From positions 1 through 18,070 of the forward strand of contig CALCSH010000625.1 in assembly GCA_937893815.1 (NCBI GenBank): a stretch of 18,070 nt of DNA. The letters run 5' to 3'. The stretch comes from an uncultured Anaerolineae bacterium (GTDB lineage: Bacteria; Chloroflexota; Anaerolineae; Anaerolineales; UBA11858). This document shows, one piece after another, positions 10,901-18,070 of the stretch. The translations under genes were made by a program, and so were the position numbers. The first letter of the stretch is position 1, and every line of letters starts with the position of its first letter. Under the pieces are notes generated by a model. That model was not told the origin of the DNA. It searched no databases and saw only the letters and a program-made list of their open reading frames with translations.

Positions 10901-13900
10901 TCCAAATATCAGCCCCTGACTCTATGCGTACAATGCCGCCGCTTCCATCAGAAGTAAGCCCCGCAGCAGTAACCCCACCGCCCGTCGTTACCAGCACACC
11001 GATATTATTATCGTCGCCGCCACCACCCTGCTCGCCGATCAATTCAACTTCTTTGGCAGCTAAAATACCTGTGTCAAGATAAACTTGTTCGCCAGCGACA
11101 ATTTTTACAATTGAATCTTGCCCAGAGAATGTTACGCCAGTATCACCAATCGATCCTCCCGCAACGATGCTCCCTAAAATATCAACATCTTTGGCACCAT
11201 AAATTTCGATCGAAGTGCCTGCCTGCCCCGTCACCAGGCGAGAAATCGTGTGGATATAAACACTACTTCCTAGATCATTGGCGCCATCAAGACTAACACC
11301 GTTCGTGTCGGTACCACCATAGAAGGAAATATTTCCAGATGTCTCCAGTCCACCTTCCCAATAAATCCATTGGTCAGACTGAACACTAATATTCGAATTC
11401 TGGCCCAGAACGAAAACTTTGCCACGAATAATCGCTTCTTCTTCTACTGCAATGACCAAATCCGTGTTATCGGACATCGAGCGTAGTGTACCTGTCAGCA
11501 ATAAACCAAAACCTCGATGTCCGATCAGATAATGGGCTTCCTGAATTTGTAAGCTGTCGATATTCCCGTCATTGTCAGGGTCTGAAGCGTAGATAACGTA
11601 TTTCTGACCACCACTATCGCTAACGATCCAGCGACCACCCTGCTCAACCGTTCGCACAGCGACACTTTCACCAAGCGCCAAAGAATTAGCATTGAAGACG
11701 GCACGCAAGTTGAGCGGGAAATTGCCGCTATCCAGGCTGTCAAATATGGATTGAACGGGAGTGCTTTCTGCCAGAACCAATCCAGGAATGGTATCAAAAT
11801 AATCTTCGTGGTCGTAATAAGATCCGCCAACCGAGATGTTTATATCCCCGTTAGCAGTAACCGAACCACCCAATAATAACTCGCTGGCAGTGATAAAATT
11901 AACCGAGACTCCACTGGCGATCTCTGACCAAACCGCGACACCTTCAATCAATTCAAAGTCGGCTCCGGCAATGATCATACTGCCAGAATTTAAATGCATG
12001 AATTCTCCAGCCTGAATGCTGATATTGGCATTATTGTCAGTTACCGAGGTAATACCACCTTGCAGTTGCGTATAGGATGTAGCACTATGGATATCAATTT
12101 TTGAACCAACGCCCTCTGCCCGGATTAGGCCAGCCGATTTGATCGAACCAGATGCATCGATATCAATTAGGCTGGCATCATTAGCGGTAATAATTTCGCT
12201 GGACATGTCGCTGGTCAGGCTGTTGAGACCATCCGCGTAAGTCACAAATCCGCCTACACCTGTAGTTGAGTGGACGTTAATGCTGACTAGGTCTGCAGCG
12301 CGCAACCAACCACCGAGCTGCATTTGCTCCTCAACATCGAAGAAAACTTCCCACCCATATACGCCAGAATCTGGCAAGCCCATGGGATCGTGGATATTCT
12401 GGGAGTTGACTTCAACCCGGTTGGCGTAGAACGATATGACATCAACAGGTGCTTGGATATCACCCTGGATATAAAGGCTGTCTGCATAAAAAATGGTGGG
12501 GTTGCGCAAAGCAGCATTAATCACTCTGGGCTGTCCGGTAAATTTGATTTCTGTGGCATCCTCAATATCGCCGATCCGCATGGCATAACCAGTATTTTCA
12601 TGACCAATCGCCACAAGAATAAAATTATCGTCAATCGCAGAAAAATCTTGCAATGAAAGTGCGAATAGGCCATCACCTGTCTCACTCGAAAGGTCATTCC
12701 CGGCAGAAGATTCACCAGCTGTACCGATACCATAATCGATATCATCATGCATCGAACGCATGATCAAATTTCCCCAACCACTAACCTTATCCAAATACAA
12801 GCTGTAATCGGCACCTTGAATTGGGGGATCCATTAAGTCGATGTCATCAGCAATGATGCGGATATCCTCAGCAGAGGAACCCGTGCTGATAATGCCCGAC
12901 CCTAAGGTAAAGAGGGCATCCCGCTCGGCCAGTTCAACATCGATGGCACCATTGGGAGTATACAAACCACCATTAGTGCGACTGCCCTCCACCACACGGA
13001 GATGATCAACTTCGCGAACAATAATGTCTGCAAGTACGCCCACTCCAGAATTGACAACTGTCAAAGAATAGACCTGGGTTTTTAGTGGAGTGCTAAGCCC
13101 GTTAGTAGAGATATCCAGATGGCCTGTTGGAATTAAGAAAAGGGCATTTTCTGCGTCAATGGCTCCTGCAGCATCAATCCTGAAAGTAACACCACCCCAG
13201 GTTTCGCCTGCGGGGTCACTCTGGAAAATCGTGCTGGTGGAGGTATCGGTCAGGTGGACCAACTCCAAGGCTTCATCAAAGGTTACAGATGTCAGCCCAT
13301 AGGCCAGTTCATATTCAGCCAATCGAAAAGCTTCAGATGATGCAAGCGTCCATTCCAGAGTGTCCACCCCACCCGGATTCGGATACAAAAAGACACCTTC
13401 TTCCTCTTCACTCTCAATGGGTGGGAACTCAACATTTGCCAAGTCTTCAACAATATCCGTAAAGCCACCCTGAATAATGAATGTATCGTCGCCAGCGCCA
13501 CCATCAACTTTGTTTACACCGCCTTGGATAATGACCTTATCAGCTCCGTTTTTACCAAAAACCGTATCAAAACCACTGGTAATGGTAATTAAATCGTCGC
13601 CTTTCTGGCCGTCGACTTTATCTTTTCCAGCACCACCACTAAGAATATCATTCCCTGCACCACCATAGATCGTATCATTGCCAGCCCCACCATCGATCGT
13701 TGCAATACCACTACCTAAATAGTAGAACACGTCGTTATCTTCATCCCCATAAAATTCAACATCAGACGAAACGCCAGAATTAACTGAAATCGAATCTGTC
13801 CCTTCACCGCCATAAGCCACTATTCGAGACACACCGGTGAAAGTTTCAGATTCTCCAAGAGAAGATACTGTAATATTGTTGCCTGTCCCGGTAATTGCAT

Positions 13901-16900
13901 AGGATTCGGAAGTAATATCAGTATAAAGCTCCCCTCTCCGATAACCATCGGGACCCATATGCAAATATACAGTGTCCCCAACTTGATGAGCAATATCAGG
14001 CGGATCGCCCCAACTCCAACCAAAGCCACCCGTAAACTCAAAGGACTCAGAAATCGTTTCGCCTACGCAAGCGCCGAAGACACAGACTTCAATGGATATT
14101 TCAAAAAAGAATTCTACAATAAGTGAAACTGTTGCATAAGTCCAACCCAGTTCTATTTCGCCTTCGATATGGGCACCCATATTTAGCATATCTGCGAATT
14201 CATCAAAAGGTGAAGGCAAGAAAGAAAGTTTCAACTCTACATCACCCCAAATTCGGCCGCCAACCTTATCGTGCCCAATCCAGATAGCCACACCACCGCC
14301 AAATTCAAAGGGCCCCATATCCATGCCAATTTCGACTTCACCTTCAATCAGGAATTTACCATCTGATTGGACATATCCGCTAACATTGACATCCACAAAA
14401 TCAAAAAAGCTCAAGTTGAGGTTATCCAAGCTGATACGGAATAGGCCATCCTGGGCCAAGATCGTAATGCTGGCATCCATCTCAAAAAGTAATACCGTAA
14501 CAATACCATCAACATGGACTTCGTAAGTATCAGGGGTCACACCTGCCAACGTCTCGGAACTGCTCGTATTAATCTTGATGGTCCCATTTCCCGAAATGCC
14601 AACACTGGGAATACCAAGATCGATACTAACCGCGATACTAGCGGCAAACACCGGTGTGCCACCCGAATTCCTGATAATCGCGTTTCCAATCACATCAAGA
14701 TTACCAAAACCACCCAGGTCTAAAGACCCATCTAGATAGACCTCATATCCATCCGCGCTGAGAACCATCTCAACATAAGCAGTAATATCGAAAACGCCAC
14801 CCAAAGATAGCAACGAGCTGCCTTCAAAGCGAATTGTGTTGGCTGCTATTGTGCCTTCTTTAACACCAATAACCGTTCCGTCTTCCGAAATATCCAGAAC
14901 AGAAATTGTCTGCGTTGCATTTGTTGTGTTAATTTCAAATTGGAGTTGAACCTGTTGCTCAAAGGCAGGCAAGCCAAATAAAGAAAACGCTGAACCACCA
15001 TTGATCTGGATGCTGGCTACAACACCCTCATAGGTGACAATCATTTCACCGACAGCGTTCAACGCAGGCACCAGCGGCGCTGTCAATTCAGCATCAACAT
15101 ATAGGCGGGCTTCCAGCAAATTAACTGAGATATTAACGTTCCCATCGAGCGTGGCTAACCCGCCACCCAATTCGATGCTAATGATACCGTTGACTTCAAA
15201 ATATGGCCCGGCACTGAAATCAATACCACTGACAGAGATACCACCAAAGGAAGTATTAAAGCTAACATCAACCGTGGTGCCACTCATTTCTATGCCTGGA
15301 ATGCCACTAACAAGAGCACCAACATCCATAGCAATGGAACCCGCAATACCACTCTCGTCCATTTTAAATTCAGCCAGGCCAGTCGTGGACAATCCCAAGA
15401 GAGTGATTCGCTCTCCTGCCAACGCACCAGGCACACCAATCGTCAGTCCGATATTTTCAGCGCTGATCTCAATAGCATTTTCAGCCCCCCCGGTCTGGAC
15501 AAGCATATGGAAACTGCCGATTGTCAATTCCTGCCCCATCACGATAATTGAAACATTGGCAGCATCCAGGCTGAAAAACGGTCCAGCATCAATCGATACC
15601 GGCTGACCAGCGATCTCCGTCACAGCATTCGATGTGACGTTGAACTTGACTTTAAATGTTCCCGGCTGGCCACCAGCTTCGGCAATCCCAATGCCAATAA
15701 TATCCTGATTGACGCTGTCATCCAAAGTCGCTTCAAACGCCCCTGCAGGACCTTCACCTGTGAATACAAAGGCAGCCGTGCCGTCCTTCAAGCCCATGAC
15801 AACCGCTGACCCAAGAGCAAGGGACATATCTATATCCGTGGCCACTACGCCGACAACCAAGGCTGCTCCGCTACCTTTGCCCTCAAGAATGATCTCGCCA
15901 ACATGTAGCGTTTGGCCAAGAAGATCCAAGTCAATATTCTCCGCTTTTGCTCGCAAATAGGGTCCGACAGCGGACTCAATGGTCACTGGATTTTCACCAA
16001 CTAATAATTCTGTTTCAATCCCGGTAGTATTGACAAATAGTTCGAAACCTGCAATCGCTAGGGAAGCACCCGGAAGAGCAATCACCAAGGCACCAGTCAT
16101 AGCTGCGTATGCAGCCAAACCGCTGGGACTAAATCGGAAAGCGCCTTCAAAACCGGCTACACTCAAGAAAGTGACCACCTCACCAGCAATTGGATCGAAA
16201 ACATTAAAGGTGAGCGCCAGATTGAGGACATATGCTTCAACAATCGTTATAGATCCTTCTTGGGTCGCATTGAGAATAAACTCATCAGCGGTCAATGTTT
16301 GCCCAAGAATCATTAACTCAAAGTTATCAACCTTCACCCGAAGATAGGTTCCGGCATCCAGAGTAACTGTATCCCCCCCAATGGGAATCGTATACTCCCT
16401 CCCCAGTGTGTTGACCATGAGATAAAAACTACCTGCGATTGAACCGATACCTGGAATATCGAAACCACCATTACTGTTCTGGTCACTGCCAGGAATTGTC
16501 ATTTCCATGAAACCAGCAATACCAGGGTTTACGGGGCCTGAACCAATTTCAAATACGAATGCTGCTGAAGCAACCGTCAAACTTACAATGCTCAAAGAGC
16601 CCGCGTTCAATTCAAAATCCAGATTGACGGCGCTCAACATCACGGTAACAACACCGCTATTCTCACGAGCCGCCAAATAGAAGTTGTCTGCTGAAAGCGT
16701 CTGCCCAAAGATGACTAACATCCCATCAATCAGGTCGATCTCAATGTAACGCTCACCAGGTGTGGTAACAGCTAGTGTCTTGGTGACGCCGCCACCTAGG
16801 TCTAACTCCGCGTCCGCACCGGTCGTGTTGATCGAAATTTCAAGCCTCGTTAGAGAGATAGTCACAATACTACCCAGATCTATCAGGTCGGTTTGAACAC

Positions 16901-18070
16901 CATAGTCCAGTTCTGCCCACCCTACCAATCCATTTTGATCGAGCTTGAACGCAGCACTCAAACCTGAAAGGCTGAATAATTCTTCTCCCCCAACCTTCAG
17001 GGCCAGAGCCATATTCATTCCGGTTAGTTCTAAGGCCGCCATATTCTTCTTAATGCGGAAGTAGTCAGCTGAAAACTCGTTCCCAAGCAGAGTCAAGCGT
17101 GCCGGATTATCGACTTTAATTAATTTGAGATAAAACATCTTGTCGCCCGGGAAATCTACAGCCAGATCAACTGTATTTCCGAGGATATCCGTGACATCGA
17201 AGCCGGTCGTATTGATACCAAACTCATACCGATCGGCTGTAAAACTAAGGCCAGGGAAACTAAAACTCATACCAGAAAGCGTCACCAAACCAGCAAGTCC
17301 AAGTTTGGTCAATTTGAAAAGCGCTGTATCACCTGGTTGCATAGCAAGACTGATTACTGTTGAGCCACCAAGCACCATGTCGTAATTCATGCCAGTGATT
17401 TCCAAGGCGATGTCACCAAAAAGCGGCATTCGAGTCAGCTTGAAGGTATCCACATTGATAGTGTTACCTAGAACTTCAAAGTTGATATTGCCTTCCAGGA
17501 AAACACCTACATATGGCCCTTCGGGCAAATTCACTTCAAGTCCATCAATGAAATCAACAGCCCCACCGGTCATATTAATCACGAGTTTAAAGATGTCAGC
17601 TGAGAAATCGACTACACCTCCCAGATCCGGGCCCGAAAAACCTGTCATCATTGCCAAGCCAACAATGCCGGTGGGCTTGATCAGGAAAAGGCCGCTACCG
17701 GTGGTCAATTCAAGGATTCGGGTCCCTCCAACTTCCAGCCGGAAGGGGCCAATATTGCCAGTGTCGACCAACACCATCAGGTCGCCAGATATGAGCGTTG
17801 GCTCAAACGTGAAATCAGGAATGGGGATATCAAGACCCAAGACAGAAAGACCACCGCCAGCTACACTGATACGGAGATATAGTTCTGAAGGCAAGTCAAC
17901 CGTTACGCCGCCAATCGAATCTATGGCAACGCCAGTCGTGTTAACCGCAAAGCCGTAGGTGCCGTAAAAGCCAAAATCTGGTAGATAATCGGAATCGGGA
18001 CCCAGTTCCAGTGTAAGGTCAACCGCCCCAGCAATTCCCAAGCTTGTGAGCATAAAAGCCGCTGAGGGGG
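1..18070 (-). CDS. Giant repeat-containing secreted/surface protein, internal fragment (partial at both ends)
   Basis: A single reading frame (codon first bases at positions equal to 2 modulo 3, minus strand) stays open from 18068 to 3, giving 6,022 residues with no stop that I could find. No start or end is visible. The translation is rich in Gly, Asp, Asn, Ser, Thr, Ile, Val and Leu, with short alternating beta-strand patterns throughout, as in secreted beta-solenoid adhesins. Only four cysteines were seen, in two close pairs. Domains in order are NTTG/LGQTL repeats, a beta-rich segment, an RTX block, an FHA-like beta-helix, an aromatic island with a crystallin-like domain, a second FHA-like beta-helix and ~205-residue tandem repeats. 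The RTX block points to type I secretion and calcium-dependent folding outside the cell; this follows from the RTX family, while the secretion signal itself is not in view. A role in adhesion or surface coating is inferred. Longer open frames in other registers are shadows of this one. Confidence 0.93.
1965..2253 (-). repeat. Degenerate RTX-like strands
   Basis: Five units read GESRNDTISL, GQNGNDIITI, GGSNNDAITV, GDSGTDTLTI and GGSDSDTINL, separated by about ten-residue strands. The GGxxxDxux pattern is kept but the units are spaced rather than consecutive, so this is not a classical compact beta-roll. Calcium binding is possible through the Asp and Gly turns. The strands carry straight into the ~205-residue tandem repeats and look like their leading half-unit. 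Confidence 0.65.
2254..5822 (-). other. Second FHA-like beta-helical rod region
   Basis: About 1,190 residues of rung-like strands: LSIEAAGDVMVSAKI, ELNITSAGNIIVYGA, HLQATGDISVSGSG and so on. A ~125-residue repeat occupies its N-terminal half (4110-5141). At about 2,985-3,175 the helix is broken by a short different segment (ILLDAYNHIIELPVDDGLDVFGYTI and a PQPVPSG turn), probably a hinge. The last part (2254-2960) has a run of FHA-type rungs ending in MTLKGDYGNADSAGSIMDLQG, which passes directly into the RTX-like strands. In comparable giant proteins such GDYGNAD rungs sit next to RTX-like repeats; this is from memory and unverified. Confidence 0.6.
4110..5141 (-). repeat. Three ~125-residue repeats in the second beta-helix
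   Basis: Units begin AESLTVKS (5118-5141), ADHLDVTLQ (4752-4778) and ADQLSISAL (ending at 4388), residues 4310, 4431 and 4561, so 121 and 130 residues apart. Each has a strand like L(L/M)TxV, then SVxL or LDV, a strand GDVKLTA / GHVNITQ / GNIDFTE, then (D)HIRTVDGSINV / RDISVMDGGFTL / KEVQTGNGSVTI, followed by ASDVTT / VESLVL / VQRVVA. The shared order (helix-rung pair, V-x-D/N-G-x turn, new rung pair) supports duplication of a rung cluster. Confidence 0.65.
5823..7540 (-). other. Aromatic-rich island interrupting the beta-helix
   Basis: Residues about 3510-4082. The texture changes sharply. I count about 19 tryptophans here against about 30 in the other ~5,450 residues, with many tyrosines and prolines. 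Landmarks are a strand pair VHWVTTVVTEEV at about 7,440-7,480, a short helix in FGELTDNQRLAVLTNLGYLPLYDF at about 7,130-7,200, a repeated type of strand YYVDADGWRDKYILMPEG (about 6,960-7,015), and a cysteine pair (residues 3759 and 3767) in CLGPPYNIC at 6768-6794. Next come SRYSQAVYALQDY, a crystallin-like domain (6129-6380), and a WxxxxD-rich tail (HWISGDHNIYDPRTQYTYFW). I recognise no enzyme signature. A globular head or binding domain set in the rod is inferred. Confidence 0.6.
6129..6380 (-). other. Candidate beta/gamma-crystallin domain
   Basis: Residues 3897-3980, about 84 residues, which is the usual size of a two-Greek-key beta/gamma-crystallin domain. The first motif begins VTFYIDGSFNGG, fitting the (Y/F/W)-x6-G corner (Y3900, G3907), continues with PGYKTLS, and ends KNKFSSV, close to the (N/D)(N/D)xx(S/T)S calcium signature. 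The second begins ARAFQVDGGVTYSRDM and ends WNDSIDWLEIYV, where N3970, D3971 and D3974 occupy calcium-signature positions and W3975 replaces the last Ser. Microbial members of the family bind calcium and gain stability from it. The match is by eye, and the second corner is irregular. Confidence 0.5.
8250..8354 (-). repeat. Five-unit heptapeptide tandem repeat (GxxIDxx)
   Basis: Residues 3239-3273 divide exactly into five seven-residue units, 21 bases each and without any indel: GNILDEN, GDLIDAS, GYLIDTS, GNYIDEN and GVTLPDE. The fifth is degenerate. The first four keep Gly at 1 and Asp at 5, with Ile or Leu at 4. A proline-rich exit (DEADPVPGGKP) follows. The nucleotide units differ at many third positions, so this is not a recent slippage product. 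It may be a surface loop or calcium-binding strand stack projecting from the beta-helix. Confidence 0.75.
9922..10200 (-). other. Charged module resembling the flagellin-IN / hook-type segment
   Basis: Residues about 2623-2716. This stretch departs from the beta-helix texture. It has a lysine-rich strand (SLKIDKVDYVIEGDVTI), then ALDTLDNSDVFDLNADIQNAI, which looks helical, then a strand pair ending DNRIEFASPYEFTL. The order (ligand-like strand, DLxxDIxxAI helix, then a strand like xRIxFxS) is reminiscent of the flagellin-IN motif and of similar modules in other giant secreted proteins. I recall this resemblance and have not verified it. The usual fully conserved positions cannot be checked here. 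Confidence 0.35.
10300..11183 (-). repeat. Three ~100-residue repeats within the first beta-helix
   Basis: Three units start at DILGSIVAG (11157-11183), IWMMGNLYAG (10878-10907) and AEILGLLLAG (10551-10580), spaced 93 and 109 residues. Each then has a (W/F)(S/T)GD-like or SGQ-like turn, a strand of the type VxIxAxxQ, an I(R/L/Q)A(A/G)K or RAAQE strand, a glycine-rich turn and a strand close to GxIRIxA. The second and third units also share an insertion of the form D(G/A)xGNY(I/L)G at 10833-10859 and 10506-10532; the first lacks it. These are probably duplicated groups of beta-helix rungs. Confidence 0.55.
11547..11582 (-). other. EF-hand-like calcium-binding loop
   Basis: Residues 2163-2174 read DPDNDGNIDSLQ, matching the EF-hand loop at positions 1, 3, 5, 6 (Gly) and 8 (Ile), plus Asp at 9. 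Position 12 is Gln in place of the usual Glu or Asp, which may weaken or alter binding. A helix-like QIQEAHYLI follows. Before the loop a short patch (RWIVSDSGGQKYVIYAS) has a different texture from the beta-helix around it. Such isolated loops also occur in thrombospondin-type-3-like and dockerin-like contexts, but no second copy is adjacent here. The loop was identified by motif only. Confidence 0.5.
13485..13692 (-). repeat. RTX nonapeptide calcium-binding block (GGxGxDxUx repeats)
   Basis: Residues 1460-1528. Consecutive units GGAGNDTIY (13665-13691), GGAGNDILS (13638-13664), GGAGKDKVD (13611-13637) and GQKGDDLIT fit the RTX consensus, followed by looser units with GKNGADKVI and a last GGAGDDTFI starting at 13502. 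In the RTX family these turns bind calcium in a parallel beta-roll that folds after type I secretion. About 75 residues upstream (13693-13925) have weaker strands such as GGEGTDSISV and GDEDNDVFYY that look like degenerate RTX turns. Downstream comes an acidic linker, ESEEEEG, at 13395-13415. RTX blocks usually lie near the C-terminus, whereas here more than 4,490 residues follow. Confidence 0.9.
13926..14558 (-). other. Beta-rich segment with a CxxxxC pair, before the RTX block
   Basis: Residues about 1171-1381. The segment follows the NTTG array and starts with strands such as YEVHVDG that echo YEVYLDG about 90 residues earlier. It then has a run of amphipathic strands, a short likely helical stretch (SPFDEFADMLNM), and a hydrophobic strand leading into the motif CVFGAC (cysteines at residues 1329 and 1334; 14067-14084). 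It closes with a glycine- and tryptophan-rich GFGWSWGD. Five of the few tryptophans outside the aromatic island lie here. The cysteine spacing would suit a small disulfide loop after export. I do not recognise a family. It may be a capping domain ending the N-terminal repeat array. Confidence 0.6.
14559..18068 (-). repeat. Array of about ten degenerate ~125-residue NTTG/LGQTL repeats
   Basis: Residues 1 to about 1170. An (I/V)NTTG motif or variant starts at residues 42, 164, 285, 413, 552, 679, 810, 937, 1046 and 1166, a spacing of 109-139 residues. Clear copies are at 17931-17945, 17202-17216, 16818-16832 and 16020-16034; copies at 810, 937, 1046 and 1166 are degenerate. About 34-43 residues after each of the first seven lies a second motif, hydrophobic-(L/F/M)G-(Q/N)-(T/E)-(L/I/F), often followed by AD and an aromatic, with its LG at residues 77, 200, 328, 454, 588, 717 and 844. 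Between them most units carry a G-P-Y-(L/F)-like strand start. The rest of each unit alternates hydrophobic and polar residues, suggesting beta structure. The DNA of the units has diverged, so the array is old or selected at protein level. I do not recognise the family; a structural rod or beta-sandwich string is inferred. The array probably continues to the right of the window. Confidence 0.85.

Larger units (their letters stand above)
7541..13394 (-). other. First FHA-like beta-helical rod region
   Basis: About 1,950 residues of short repeated strands of the type GxIxAxGxIxLxS, for example GNIIILNSGSVTAQGKG and GKIRANSAINLYSS. These are typical of filamentous-haemagglutinin-like right-handed beta-helices, in which each rung is about 20 residues. 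The region opens after the RTX block with a unit resembling GAIDVELAERDALFTLGSG (about 12,900-12,960), and words such as ADDIDL, DVDVAG and DVTILG recur. Interruptions include an EF-hand-like loop (11547-11582), a charged flagellin-IN-like segment (9922-10200) and a heptad repeat (8250-8354). No TPS secretion domain is visible, so two-partner secretion cannot be judged. A rod-like adhesin stalk is the most likely role, from family resemblance only. Confidence 0.65.

Noticed and set aside
11525..11830. Minus-strand open frame of 101 codons, and others at 13820-14041, 13292-13507, 12521-12748 and 12287-12517
   Set aside because: They are out of register with the giant frame and overlap its recognisable repeats and motifs (RTX, EF-hand-like loop). 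They are treated as shadows.
13395..13415. Acidic run ESEEEEG as a frameshift-prone or slippage site
   Set aside because: The underlying bases are mixed GAA and GAG codons without a long homopolymer, and the frame continues unbroken on both sides.
1..18070. CRISPR array, tRNA, rRNA, insertion sequence or inverted terminal repeats
   Set aside because: The recurring patterns are protein-level repeats in one frame with diverged DNA. No short direct repeats with uniform spacers, cloverleaf, transposase signature or terminal inverted repeats were seen.

Overview
The whole window lies inside one giant protein-coding gene on the minus strand. Reading the reverse complement with codons whose first base is at 18068, 18065 and so on down to 5, I found no stop codon, no frameshift and no obvious start, so at least 6,022 codons are open and the gene runs off both ends. 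There is no intergenic space, so promoters, ribosome binding sites, terminators and RNA genes are neither expected nor seen. Residue numbers below count from the first complete codon (18066-18068 = residue 1) and are not native protein numbering.

The product looks like a giant secreted or cell-surface repeat protein of the adhesin / RTX exoprotein kind. From N- to C-terminal (high to low coordinates) it has: (1) about ten degenerate ~125-residue units with an NTTG motif and an LGQTL motif (about 18068-14559); (2) a beta-rich segment with a closely spaced cysteine pair (14558-13926); (3) a calcium-binding RTX nonapeptide block (13692-13485) and acidic linker; (4) a ~1,950-residue filamentous-haemagglutinin-like beta-helical region (13394-7541) holding an EF-hand-like loop, a ~100-residue repeat, a flagellin-IN-like segment and a perfect five-unit heptapeptide repeat; (5) a ~570-residue aromatic-rich island (7540-5823) with a second cysteine pair and a candidate beta/gamma-crystallin domain; (6) a second haemagglutinin-like beta-helical region (5822-2254); (7) degenerate RTX-like strands leading into ~205-residue tandem repeats that continue past the left edge (2253-1).

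The host is a bacterium, most likely one with a Gram-negative-type envelope and type I secretion, because RTX blocks and FHA-like rods of this size are known from such organisms. Base composition is moderate and codon use is mixed. I cannot name a phylum from the sequence alone. The secretion signal, anchoring domain, N-terminal signal and any secretion genes all lie outside the window.

The parts make sense as one machine. Long beta-solenoid and repeat rods give reach, and several unrelated candidate calcium sites (RTX, EF-hand-like loop, crystallin-like domain, RTX-like strands) could make folding or stiffness depend on extracellular calcium. The aromatic island breaks the rod and is the best candidate for a ligand-binding or enzymatic head. 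This functional picture is inference.
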